64,000 nucleotides of DNA from Verrucomicrobiales bacterium (GTDB taxonomy: Bacteria; Verrucomicrobiota; Verrucomicrobiia; Verrucomicrobiales; DEV007). Where the stretch lies: the NCBI GenBank assembly GCA_028047635.1, contig JAOFXR010000007.1, positions 28,865-92,864 of the forward strand. Direction: 5' to 3'. A program made the translations under genes and the position numbers. Of this stretch, positions 34,968 to 43,732 are shown piece after piece; within the stretch, counting starts at the first letter, position 1; each line of letters opens with the position of its first letter. The notes under the pieces were generated by a model. The model searched no databases, had not been told where the DNA came from, and saw only the letters and a list, made by a program, of their open reading frames with translations.

Positions 34968-35468
34968 CTATCCCTTCGGGAGATGCTTTTTGGTTAGCTT
35001 TTTGGCGCAGTTAATTTGCGCCCCGGTTTCTAAACAGCATTTTCTGCGAGCTCGGATCCAATCGACGGGATTGGTCTTGGCAGGAATGAACCCTGCCTTG
35101 GCGCACCAGGCGATGATAAACTGCCCCGTTCTTCCGCAACCGGCGACGCAATGGACCACGACGGGTTCTTTGGCCACATAGTGTCTGTCCATCAGGTCGA
35201 GAAATCGCTCGATTTGTGCATCGGTTGGAACCCCGTAGTCCGGCACGTTGATGTGATGGTAGGTGAACTGTTTTGGAACATCCTGACGGTTATCAAACTC
35301 GCAGCAATTGACGACGCCCCGGATCTTCTTTTCTTCGTAAATTTTGAAGACGTAGGGGTCGGGCCACCACGAGGCGGCGATGACACCCTCCACAATCCAG
35401 GTGAAAGGTTCTGTTCTTTCGGGTTGGCCCTTTTCAGGCCAATACCAGGGGCGGATGGCAGGTGGCAT
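34968..35468 (-). CDS. Cys-dependent protein tyrosine/dual-specificity phosphatase
   Basis: A 166-aa cytoplasmic phosphatase. The P-loop His106-Cys107-Val-Ala-Gly-Cys-Gly-Arg113-Thr-Gly gives the nucleophilic Cys and phosphate-binding Arg; the general acid Asp is in Val-Pro-Asp77-Tyr-Gly-Val-Pro. The size and loop fit the compact dual-specificity/Cdc14-like group that acts on phosphotyrosine, phosphoserine or phosphoinositides. There is no signal peptide. It lies 101 bp downstream of a small lipoprotein gene on the same strand. No partner kinase gene is visible in the window. Confidence 0.9.
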   Translation of the reverse strand: MPPAIRPWYWPEKGQPERTEPFTWIVEGVIAASWWPDPYVFKIYEEKKIRGVVNCCEFDNRQDVPKQFTYHHINVPDYGVPTDAQIERFLDLMDRHYVAKEPVVVHCVAGCGRTGQFIIAWCAKAGFIPAKTNPVDWIRARRKCCLETGAQINCAKKLTKKHLPKG

Positions 35469-35569
35469 ACGGAATGGTGTTGCAGAGGCTGGTTCTTCAA
35501 TCTGATTAGGCGCTGCTCTGACTGGTTGCGATTGAGCGAGTCATGACTGAGGGGGGTGCACTGAATCGA

Positions 35570-35770
35570 TTATTGCATGAGAGCAAGAGGTGCTCCGACG
35601 ACAGCTCCAGCAGTTCTGACCCCTGCACCCACGACATTAGCGGTGGTGTTGGCGGTGGCGTTAAGAACGGAACTTACAGCATTGATCGGAGCGTTTACTG
35701 CCCCGCAGTTGCTCAGTATCAGCATGACAAAAAGAAGAGCAGAGAGTTTGAGAAGGCAGTACAAATGCAT
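35570..35770 (-). CDS. Small putative lipoprotein, 66 aa
   Basis: A short ORF with a hydrophobic N-terminus ending Leu-Ser-Asn-Cys22, a loose lipobox, then an Ala/Val/Asn/Gly-rich tail of low complexity (Asn-Ala-Thr-Ala-Asn-Thr-Thr-Ala-Asn-Val-Val-Gly-Ala-Gly). Many bacteria have tiny lipoproteins of this shape, and this could be one. No family is recognised. An antisense ORF covers the same bases on the plus strand, but only the minus-strand reading shows a signal-like start, so I favour it. Confidence is limited by the short length. Confidence 0.55.
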   Translation of the reverse strand: MHLYCLLKLSALLFVMLILSNCGAVNAPINAVSSVLNATANTTANVVGAGVRTAGAVVGAPLALMQ

Positions 35771-36023
35771 TGCTTTCGACCTTAGACGTTCAGATTCTGT
35801 GGATCGAGAACTTTTAGATTCTTTCTCAAGAGCTATCCAATCGTTTTGCGTAACCGAAATTTCCTTTGTCTCAGGCGCTCTGCAATACGGTTTTTACCTC
35901 GCTGGTCAGTTTCGAGGAAGAGACTTCAAAATCGATTTTGGAAAACCTCTGCGAATTCAGGGTACGTTGCGGATTTCAGTGATTGCGATTCATCCAGTCA
36001 GTCCTTAACCTCAGACTCATTTC

Positions 36024-37172
36024 ATGAGTGACGTAATCAATTCCAAATACCCATCCATTGAACATCTGCGCGAGCGGGCCCGCCAGCGCATGCCACGCTT
36101 TGCTTTTGAGTATCTTGAGGGGGGCTGCAATTCCAATGTAAACCTGCAGCGTAATACGGATGATATTCGGGAAATTCAACTGAAGCCCTGGTATCTGCGT
36201 GATTATCCGGGGTCGAACCAGTCGACAGAGCTTTTTGGAAAAACTTACGACGCTCCTTTCGGTATATCCCCGATAGGGCTTCAGGGGCTGATGTGGCCGC
36301 GCGCGACGGAGATCCTCGCGAAGGCGGCTCATGATCACAATGTTCCATTTATCCTGAGCACGGTGGGAACAGCAAGCATCGAAACGGTGGCTGAGCTAAC
36401 TGAAGGCAACGCCTGGTTTCAGTTATATCATCCGGCTGAAGACGATCTGCGAGACAAATTGCTCGATCGGGCTGCTGAGGCAGGATTGCCAGTACTGGTA
36501 ATTCTTGCCGACACGCCGACGTTTGCCTACCGACCGAAGGAGATTAAAAATGGACTCTCGATCCCACCGCAAATGTCGCTTTCGAATGTTCTCCAAATGA
36601 TGACGCATCCGACCTGGTCATTCAGCCAGCTCGCTGCGGGTGCTCCGGAGTTCAAAACAATGACGCCCTATCTTCCCAAGGGACTCAGCATGAAGCATCT
36701 CGGGCTGTTCATGAATAAGACGTTTTCGGGACGTCTCAATCCTGACAAAATCGCTGCGCTTCGTGACCGTTGGAAAGGGAAACTCGTCATCAAAGGGATC
36801 GTGAATCCTGAAGACGCAGAGAAGGCGATCAGCCTCGGGGTTGATGGTATGATCGTTTCCAATCACGGAGGTCGTCAGCTCGACGCGGGGCAGTCAACGA
36901 TTGTTCCGATGACTAATTTGGCCAAGGAGTTCGGTGATAAGACGACCGTGATGATCGACAGCGGGCTGCGCGCGGGGCCTGACATTGCCAACTCGCTTGC
37001 GAGTGGTGCGAAGTTCACCTTCATGGGCCGCTCTTTCATGTATGGGGTAGGGGCACTGGGCAAGGAAGGCGGCAATCACACCATTGCGATGTTGAAAAAG
37101 CAAATTCAGCAAGTGATGGAGCAAATCGGGTGTGAGCGAGTGGAGGATTTTCCGAAACACTTGATTACTTAA
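36024..37172 (+). CDS. FMN-dependent alpha-hydroxy-acid oxidase/dehydrogenase (LldD-like)
   Basis: A 382-aa TIM-barrel flavoenzyme oxidising a 2-hydroxy acid such as L-lactate or glycolate to the 2-oxo acid. Family signatures are Pro-Phe-Gly-Ile-Ser-Pro-Ile-Gly near residue 78, Gln-Leu-Tyr near residue 134, and the catalytic Ser-Asn-His-Gly-Gly-Arg-Gln-Leu-Asp near residue 277, with Asp-Ser-Gly-Leu-Arg and Gly-Arg-Ser-Phe-Met-Tyr for FMN phosphate binding. Exact substrate preference cannot be read. It is 28 bp ahead of the double sulfatase on the same strand, so it may be in one operon with three sulfatase genes, which is unusual company. It could handle an aldonic or hydroxy acid made during glycan breakdown; that is inference. 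Confidence 0.92.
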   Translation: MSDVINSKYPSIEHLRERARQRMPRFAFEYLEGGCNSNVNLQRNTDDIREIQLKPWYLRDYPGSNQSTELFGKTYDAPFGISPIGLQGLMWPRATEILAKAAHDHNVPFILSTVGTASIETVAELTEGNAWFQLYHPAEDDLRDKLLDRAAEAGLPVLVILADTPTFAYRPKEIKNGLSIPPQMSLSNVLQMMTHPTWSFSQLAAGAPEFKTMTPYLPKGLSMKHLGLFMNKTFSGRLNPDKIAALRDRWKGKLVIKGIVNPEDAEKAISLGVDGMIVSNHGGRQLDAGQSTIVPMTNLAKEFGDKTTVMIDSGLRAGPDIANSLASGAKFTFMGRSFMYGVGALGKEGGNHTIAMLKKQIQQVMEQIGCERVEDFPKHLIT

Positions 37173-37200
37173 ACGTTAGCCCTTTAACTTTTTGTCACTA

Positions 37201-40200
37201 ATGAGCCTCCGATTATTGCTACTTCTCGGGATCGGCTTGTCGTCGGTCTCTTTTTCTCAAGAAAAACCGAAGGCTGCCAAACCGCCAAACATCATCCTTA
37301 TTTTCACTGATGATCAGGGATACGAGGACTTAGGTTGTTTTGGATCGAAGACGATCAAGACGCCGAACCTTGATCGAATGGCCTCCGAGGGGTTGAAGCT
37401 CACGAATTTCTATGCTCAGCCAGTCTGCGGGGTTTCCCGTGCCGCGCTAATGACGGGTTCGTATCCGATTCGAGTCGCTGAGCCGAATAATATCAAACAA
37501 CTCCACACGGTTCCCCATCCGCAGGAAGTTACCATGGCTGAAGTGCTGAAGTCGGCTGGTTACTCAACCGGTATCATTGGAAAGTGGCACCTTACGAACA
37601 AAGGGAATGGGCCCGGTGGATTTGACCCTGACACAATGCCTAATGCCCAGGGGTTCGACTACTTTTTCGGGACTCCCGTTTTTAATGGCTTCACGGTCTA
37701 TGTGGAAGACACCAAGCTGCGAGTTCCTCTTTATCGAAACGATGAGGTTGTTGTCGCGGGGGTGGAGAGCTGGGATCACATCACTGCCGATTACACGAAG
37801 GAGGCGATCGATTATATCGAGAAAAACAAGGAAGGGCCCTTCTTTCTCTATCTGGCCCACAACATGCCGCACATCCCTGTCGGAGCGTCGGAGAACTTCA
37901 AAGGAAAGTCCGGGTATGGCCCCTACGGCGACACGATTGAAGAGATCGATTGGTCAACCGGGCAGATTCTCGATAAGCTGAAGGAGCTGGGTCTTGATGA
38001 AAACACGCTCATTGTTTACACTTCGGACAATGGGCCATGGGTCGAGACCACGCGGGGCATGAAACCAGATGGCGGAGACTTTATCCCGCGCGACCATTCG
38101 GGTTCAGCGGCGCCTTTTCGCGGTTGGAAAATGTCTACGTGGGAAGGTGGATCGCGTGTGCCATTCATTGCGCGTTGGCCGAAGCATCTCGGAGAGAACC
38201 GCGTGAGTGATGAAATTCTCAGCACGATGGATCTCTTGCCCACGTTCGCCCATCTTGCCGGGGCTGAGTTGCCAAAAGATCGAACGCTTGATGGGCACGA
38301 GGCTTCCGCGTTTCTTCTCGGGGAATCGCAAATCAGTCCACGCGAAGACTATCTGTATTACGCGGGTTCGATGCTCTCGGGGATTCGGGTTGATCAGTGG
38401 AAGCTTGTCCTGCCGCGCCCCGATAGTCCAGGTCCGCTGGGCTGGTGGGGGCGCATGATAGAGGAAATCTCTGAGGTGCTATTGTTTGATCTCGCTGCGG
38501 ATCCCGGGGAGACTAACAATATAGCCGAACAACATCCAGAGGTGGTCACCCGGCTCAGCGAACGTATTGAAGTGGCCCGCGCTGAACTTGGAGACCTTGA
38601 CGTTGTGGGAGCGGGGGCTCGGTATTTCGATGATGGGCCACGCAAGCTCGGCAGAGGAGGCGCGAGTTCTCTGCCGTTTCCCGGGCAACCGGTCATTCCG
38701 GAATTGGTGGGGAATCTCGGCTTCAGCTTTGAATCAGGGGAGCTCGGAGATTGGGAAATCGTCGAAGGGGAATTCGAAGAGGCCGTGACTGCCGTTCCTT
38801 CATTAGCGAAATGGAAGAAGGCGCCCTTCGCACGGGACGGGGACTTTCATCTTTCGACGCTGATGTTTTCTGATGGCAAGGGTGGCTCGGACAAACAAAC
38901 CGGCGTTATTCAGTCGCCGATATTTACGCTGGATGGCGATCAGGTCGCCTTTCGCGTTTCCGGCGGCTTTGATCAGGAAACGCTCTATGTAGGGCTCATC
39001 GATGCTGAGTCGGGTGAGTTACTGATTCGGGCGGGTGGAGAAAGTGATCACGTGATGCGCAGGGTCGTGTGGGATACCTTGAAATGGAAGGGGCTTAAGG
39101 TTCGCTTTCAAATCGTTGATCAAAGTGTGGGTGGTTGGGGGCATCTCAATGTCGATGATTTTTCCGCTGACGGCACGCTTGTTGAGAGGGAGGTCAAAGC
39201 GAAGGTGACCGAACCCGCTCTCGTGGAGGGTAGGAAGCCGAACTTCGTGATCATCTTTACCGATGATCAAGGCTATGGTGACCTCGGTTGTTTTGGCGGG
39301 AAGCACGTCAGCACGCCTCGGATTGACCAAATGGCTGAAGAGGGAATGGCGCTCACCAGTTTTTATGTCGCCGCACCGGTTTGCACGCCTTCGCGGGCTG
39401 CTCTGATGACGGGGTCCTATCCTAAGCGGGTCGATTTAGCGACGGGTTCCAGTTTCCCCGTCCTGCTTTCAGGAGACCCCAAAGGACTCAACCCCGATGA
39501 GATCACGATCGCCGAAGTTCTCAAAAGCGTGGGATACAAGACAGGGATATTCGGGAAATGGCACCTTGGCGATCAGCCTGATTTTCTTCCCACGAAACAG
39601 GGGTTCGATGAGTATCTGGGCATTCCCTACAGTCACGACATTCATCCTTATCATCCAAATCAAAAGAATTTTCAGTTTCCACCGTTGGCCTTGGTCGACG
39701 GTGAAAAGGTCATCGAGATGGATCCCGATGCGGACTATCTGACCCGGCGATTTACGGAAGGTGCTGTCGATTTCATCGAAAGACATAAGGACGAACCCTT
39801 CTTTCTCTACGTTCCGCATCCGATTCCTCACAAGCCATTGCATGTGTCGCCCGGGTTTATGAAAGGGGCTGATGCTAAAACGTTAGAGAAGCTCAAAGAC
39901 GAAGCGGAGGGCACGATTGACTACAAGACAAGAGACAAGCTTTTCCATGAGGCCATCGCTGAGATCGACTGGTCTCTGGGGGAGATTATCGATGCGCTGA
40001 AAGCGAAAGGACTCGACGAGAACACGCTGGTTATTTTCACCTCTGACAACGGCCCCGCGATCGGCAGCGCCGGTGGGCTTCGCGGGCGAAAGGGCAGTAC
40101 CTATGAGGGGGGGATGCGTGAGCCAACCGTGATCCGCTGGCCCGGGAGAATTCCAGCGGGACAATCGAATGGCAGACTGATGACGGCGATGGATTTGCTT

Positions 40201-40557
40201 CCGACCTTTGCTGCTCTTGCCGGAGCAAAGATTCCGGCAGACCGCGTTATTGATGGGAGAGATATTTGGCCTGTCCTGACTCAAGATGCCCCGACGCCCC
40301 ACGAGGCGTTCTTCTATCATCGTGGCGATGTGCTCATGGCAGTGCGTTCCGGGAAGTGGAAGCTCCATCGGAACAAGGGGAAGCCAAGCGAGCTTTATGA
40401 CCTTGTGGAGGATGCAGGGGAAGCGACGAATCTGATTGAAGCAAATCCGGGGGTTGTGAAACGACTCTCGCAATTTATGATGGACTTCGAAGCGGATATT
40501 GCGACGAACAGCCGCCCCTCTGCTTTTGTTGAAAATCCGAAGCCACTATCCAAGTGA
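37201..40557 (+). CDS. Double sulfatase: two sulfatase domains joined by a beta-sandwich
   Basis: A 1118-aa secreted protein. I start it at the ATG at 37201, leading into a signal peptide; a TTG at 37192 would add three residues. Domain 1 (about 28-475) has Asp37-Asp38, Gly-Lys-Trp-His and Ser-Asp-Asn-Gly, but its maturation motif reads Cys76-Gly-Val-Ser-Arg, with Val where the sulfatase consensus needs Pro. A beta-rich segment (about 500-660) looks like a lectin-fold module. Domain 2 (about 680-1095) has a complete Cys728-Thr-Pro-Ser-Arg, Gly-Lys-Trp-His and Thr-Ser-Asp-Asn-Gly. Domain 1 may be poorly matured or only binding, while domain 2 should be active. One uninterrupted frame argues against a sequencing fusion. 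It is between the oxidase and two further sulfatases (16 bp to the next). Confidence 0.94.
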   Translation: MSLRLLLLLGIGLSSVSFSQEKPKAAKPPNIILIFTDDQGYEDLGCFGSKTIKTPNLDRMASEGLKLTNFYAQPVCGVSRAALMTGSYPIRVAEPNNIKQLHTVPHPQEVTMAEVLKSAGYSTGIIGKWHLTNKGNGPGGFDPDTMPNAQGFDYFFGTPVFNGFTVYVEDTKLRVPLYRNDEVVVAGVESWDHITADYTKEAIDYIEKNKEGPFFLYLAHNMPHIPVGASENFKGKSGYGPYGDTIEEIDWSTGQILDKLKELGLDENTLIVYTSDNGPWVETTRGMKPDGGDFIPRDHSGSAAPFRGWKMSTWEGGSRVPFIARWPKHLGENRVSDEILSTMDLLPTFAHLAGAELPKDRTLDGHEASAFLLGESQISPREDYLYYAGSMLSGIRVDQWKLVLPRPDSPGPLGWWGRMIEEISEVLLFDLAADPGETNNIAEQHPEVVTRLSERIEVARAELGDLDVVGAGARYFDDGPRKLGRGGASSLPFPGQPVIPELVGNLGFSFESGELGDWEIVEGEFEEAVTAVPSLAKWKKAPFARDGDFHLSTLMFSDGKGGSDKQTGVIQSPIFTLDGDQVAFRVSGGFDQETLYVGLIDAESGELLIRAGGESDHVMRRVVWDTLKWKGLKVRFQIVDQSVGGWGHLNVDDFSADGTLVEREVKAKVTEPALVEGRKPNFVIIFTDDQGYGDLGCFGGKHVSTPRIDQMAEEGMALTSFYVAAPVCTPSRAALMTGSYPKRVDLATGSSFPVLLSGDPKGLNPDEITIAEVLKSVGYKTGIFGKWHLGDQPDFLPTKQGFDEYLGIPYSHDIHPYHPNQKNFQFPPLALVDGEKVIEMDPDADYLTRRFTEGAVDFIERHKDEPFFLYVPHPIPHKPLHVSPGFMKGADAKTLEKLKDEAEGTIDYKTRDKLFHEAIAEIDWSLGEIIDALKAKGLDENTLVIFTSDNGPAIGSAGGLRGRKGSTYEGGMREPTVIRWPGRIPAGQSNGRLMTAMDLLPTFAALAGAKIPADRVIDGRDIWPVLTQDAPTPHEAFFYHRGDVLMAVRSGKWKLHRNKGKPSELYDLVEDAGEATNLIEANPGVVKRLSQFMMDFEADIATNSRPSAFVENPKPLSK

Positions 40558-40573
40558 GTATCTCTCAATTACT

Positions 40574-42175
40574 ATGATGACGACGCACCGACACAACGTT
40601 TTCGCAGAGGCCGCTAGGAAGTTTCTTTTTGTGTTGTCGATGGGCTTGGCATTCTTGTTCGCGGTGACGCTTGAAGCTTCCCGGGCGTCAGAGGAAAAAG
40701 AGACACCTCCCAATGTGGTTGTCATTTTCGCAGATGATCTCGGTTATGGCGACCTGAGTTGTTACGGGGCCACCAAGTTGAAGACCCCGAACATCGATCG
40801 ACTTGCGACAGAGGGGCGGCGCTTCACGGATGCTCACTCAGCGTCGGCGGTTTGCACGCCTTCGCGCTACGGATTGCTCACCGGCCGTTACCCGTTTCGA
40901 AAAGGGCTGAGCAGACCTGTTTTTCTCAGAACCGGTTTGGTTATCGATCAGGATCGCACGACGATTGCAGATGTCATGAAAAACGCAGGCTACTCAACGG
41001 CTTGTATTGGAAAGTGGCATCTCGGGTTTGGGGAGAAAACGCCGGACTGGAACGGTGAACTGAAGCCCGGGCCGCTGGAGGTGGGGTTTGATTATTACTA
41101 CGGAGTGCCAACCGTGAACAGTCATCCGCCTTTTGTATATGTGGAGAATCATCGGGTTGTGGGCCTCGTTCCTGACGACCCGTTTGTTTATGGGGAAACG
41201 GCAAAGACTCAGGTCATTGAGGAAAAGATGATTCGCGATATCGGAGGGGCCGATGCGGCGCATGCGCTTTACGATGACTATGCGGTTGGAACGCGACTGA
41301 CGGAGAAATCCGTTGAGTGGATCGAGGCGAACCAGGACGATCCATTTTTTCTCTACCTTTCAACGACAAACATTCATCACCCGTTCACTCCCGCGAAACG
41401 GTTTCAAGGGACGAGCGAGTGCGGTCTATACGGCGACTTTGTTCACGAGCTGGATTGGATGGTCGGCGAGGTCATGGCTACGCTGGAGAAGAACGGATTG
41501 GCTGAAAACACACTTGTCATTTTTACGAGTGACAACGGAGGCATGATCAACATGACCGGTCAGAAAGCGATCAAGCAGGGACACCAGCTGAATGGTGAGT
41601 TGTTGGGGTTCAAATTTGATGGTTGGGAAGGCGGACATCGAGTTCCTTTCATCGCGCGTTGGCCGAAAAAGATCGAAGCGGGTTCCGAGTCCCGGCAGTT
41701 GATTTGCAACGTCGACCTACTTGCTACGATGGCATCGCTCACGGAGCAAAAGCTGAAAGCGGAGGAAGGGCCGGACAGTTATAATGTTCTCCCTGCTCTT
41801 ATCTCCGAAACGGAAGCGCCGATTCGCGATCATCTCGTTCTCGGATCGAGCAAGGCGAGCCACATGGTGTTTCGTGATGGGGATTGGGTGATGATCACGG
41901 GAAAAGGTGGTGGCGGTTTCAGCAGCCCAAGAGTTGGCTCACACGGATTCGGCGGTCCGGCTGCCCTGAAATTCGCAGGTCAAACCAACAGCGATGTGGT
42001 GGATGGGGAAATCAAAGACGAAGCCCCTGCTAACCAGCTCTACGATCTTTCAGCGGACCGATCTCAATCGACCAATGTCATTGAACGCTACCCGAACCAA
42101 GCGGCGTCGATGCGCGCGAGGTTGAGAGAAATCAAGGCTTCACAAGGGACCCGCCCCGGTTTCTCCTCTCTTTGA
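40574..42175 (+). CDS. Secreted type I sulfatase (CTPSR type)
   Basis: A 533-aa sulfatase. The start at 40574 (two consecutive ATGs) gives an N-terminal region of about 36 residues with a hydrophobic core at about 17-32; the frame is open upstream into the double sulfatase. Asp54-Asp55, Cys94 in Cys-Thr-Pro-Ser-Arg, Gly-Lys-Trp-His and Thr-Ser-Asp-Asn-Gly-Gly are intact. A Gly-rich loop (Gly-Lys-Gly-Gly-Gly-Gly-Phe-Ser) near residue 440 is unusual. The arrangement resembles arylsulfatase A/GALNS-like bacterial enzymes of the S1 class. It lies 16 bp after the double sulfatase and 52 bp before the next, so probably one transcript. Confidence 0.93.
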   Translation: MMTTHRHNVFAEAARKFLFVLSMGLAFLFAVTLEASRASEEKETPPNVVVIFADDLGYGDLSCYGATKLKTPNIDRLATEGRRFTDAHSASAVCTPSRYGLLTGRYPFRKGLSRPVFLRTGLVIDQDRTTIADVMKNAGYSTACIGKWHLGFGEKTPDWNGELKPGPLEVGFDYYYGVPTVNSHPPFVYVENHRVVGLVPDDPFVYGETAKTQVIEEKMIRDIGGADAAHALYDDYAVGTRLTEKSVEWIEANQDDPFFLYLSTTNIHHPFTPAKRFQGTSECGLYGDFVHELDWMVGEVMATLEKNGLAENTLVIFTSDNGGMINMTGQKAIKQGHQLNGELLGFKFDGWEGGHRVPFIARWPKKIEAGSESRQLICNVDLLATMASLTEQKLKAEEGPDSYNVLPALISETEAPIRDHLVLGSSKASHMVFRDGDWVMITGKGGGGFSSPRVGSHGFGGPAALKFAGQTNSDVVDGEIKDEAPANQLYDLSADRSQSTNVIERYPNQAASMRARLREIKASQGTRPGFSSL

Positions 42176-42227
42176 TTGCGTAGCAATTTTCGAGTGACTT
42201 GGCGGGCGGTATTGGCAATGCTGAGAA

Positions 42228-43622
42228 ATGCAGATTGGTATACCTATTCGAATGCTCGCCATGAGCTTTCTTCTTCTCACGTCAACGGTTCGAGGGGGAG
42301 AAAAGCCGAACGTCATTTTAATGATGGCGGATGACGTGAGCTGGGAATGCTTCGGTTGCTATGGAGCCGAAGATTACAAGACGCCTAACATTGATCGACT
42401 CGCTGCGGAGGGAGTTCGTTTCGAGCATTGCTATTCGACACCCATTTGCACGCCTTCACGGGTGAAGATCATGACGGGGAAATATGGGTTCCGGAATTAC
42501 ACGCATTTCGGTTATCTCAATCCAGCGGAGCGGACGTTCGGTCACATGATGCAGGATGCCGGTTACAAGACGGCGATTGCAGGGAAGTGGCAGCTGAACG
42601 GTCTCTACAGCAATAACGAAGGATGCAAGAATCCGCTGCGCCCTCTTGAAGCGGGTTTTAATGAATCATTACTTTGGCAGGTGACGAAGACCAAGCAGGA
42701 GGGTGGTGAGCGGTTCTGGAGTCCCGGGCTCGAGCACAGCGGAAAGACGATTACGCCTGAGGAAAATGCCGGGAAGTATGGTCCCGACTTATTCTCTAAT
42801 TTTGTCTGTGATTTCATTGAGCGGAACAAGGAGGAATCGTTTTTTGTCTATTATCCCATGGTTCTCGTTCACGATCCGTTTGTCCCCACTCCTGATACGA
42901 TTGGAGATCTTCCAATGAAAGGCGCTAACAAAGAGCCTAAAAACGCCAAAGAGAAGAAGGCTAACTTTGTCGCGATGGTTGAGTATATGGATAAGCTCGT
43001 CGGTAAGATTACGGATAAAGTAGATGGGTTGGGACTCGGGGAGGACACGATTATAATGTTCACGGGGGACAATGGAACGCATCCCAAGATTCGCTCGAAT
43101 TGGGATGGTCGTGCCATTCAGGGAGGCAAGGGCGGAATGAAAGATAACGGGACACACGTTCCGTTTGTGGCCCGGTGGAAGGGGCATGCTCCTGAGGGAA
43201 AGGTCTTACCCGATCTGATCGATTTTACCGATTTCTATACGACGCTTGCTGAGGCGGCGGGCAATACCCGCAATGCTGACGACCCTATCGACGGTCGCAG
43301 TTTTCTGCCACAATTGCAGGGGGAATCCGGGAATCCAAGGGAGTGGGTTCTGTGTAATTATCAGCCATATTGGAACAAAGAACCCGGACAATTTGCAAGA
43401 ACGGCAAATTATAAGCTCTATCGTGACGGGCGTTATTACGAGGTCCCTGCTGATCTTGATGAGGCCAACGATCTTGCCAGCTCAGTGGATGGAGATGCGG
43501 CACGCATTCGTGACGAGTTACATATGCTGTTAGAACGCTGTCCCGAGGTTCGCCGCGGGAAATTAGGCAAAGAGGAGGCGAGTCGCCCGACTCATCCTGA
43601 TGTGTCAAACCTGCTCGAGTAG
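42228..43622 (+). CDS. Secreted type I sulfatase (CTPSR type), compact
   Basis: A 464-aa sulfatase with a signal peptide ending near residue 22. Asp35-Asp36 and Cys74 of Cys-Thr-Pro-Ser-Arg are present. The Gly-Lys-Trp block reads Gly-Lys-Trp-Gln-Leu (Gln instead of the common His), and the metal motif is Thr-Gly-Asp-Asn-Gly-Thr. The insert Gly-Gly-Lys-Gly-Gly-Met-Lys-Asp-Asn-Gly-Thr-His-Val-Pro resembles the Lys-containing substrate loop of the family. It is the last of three consecutive sulfatase genes after the hydroxy-acid oxidase. The Gln change sets it apart from its neighbours and hints at another substrate. Confidence 0.93.
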   Translation: MQIGIPIRMLAMSFLLLTSTVRGGEKPNVILMMADDVSWECFGCYGAEDYKTPNIDRLAAEGVRFEHCYSTPICTPSRVKIMTGKYGFRNYTHFGYLNPAERTFGHMMQDAGYKTAIAGKWQLNGLYSNNEGCKNPLRPLEAGFNESLLWQVTKTKQEGGERFWSPGLEHSGKTITPEENAGKYGPDLFSNFVCDFIERNKEESFFVYYPMVLVHDPFVPTPDTIGDLPMKGANKEPKNAKEKKANFVAMVEYMDKLVGKITDKVDGLGLGEDTIIMFTGDNGTHPKIRSNWDGRAIQGGKGGMKDNGTHVPFVARWKGHAPEGKVLPDLIDFTDFYTTLAEAAGNTRNADDPIDGRSFLPQLQGESGNPREWVLCNYQPYWNKEPGQFARTANYKLYRDGRYYEVPADLDEANDLASSVDGDAARIRDELHMLLERCPEVRRGKLGKEEASRPTHPDVSNLLE

Positions 43623-43732
43623 CCATCTTGCAGGCTCTGGCGAGGACGTGGTCATAGTCCCATCTTGTCAAACCAGTGAGACATTGTTGAATCTCAACTA
43701 CGCCACCTTCCCTGAAAATTTCACCTTTTACG

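Noticed and set aside
35577..36008. 143-codon plus-strand ORF
   Set aside because: Its first half is the complement of the small lipoprotein and its second half matches no known family; no convincing start.
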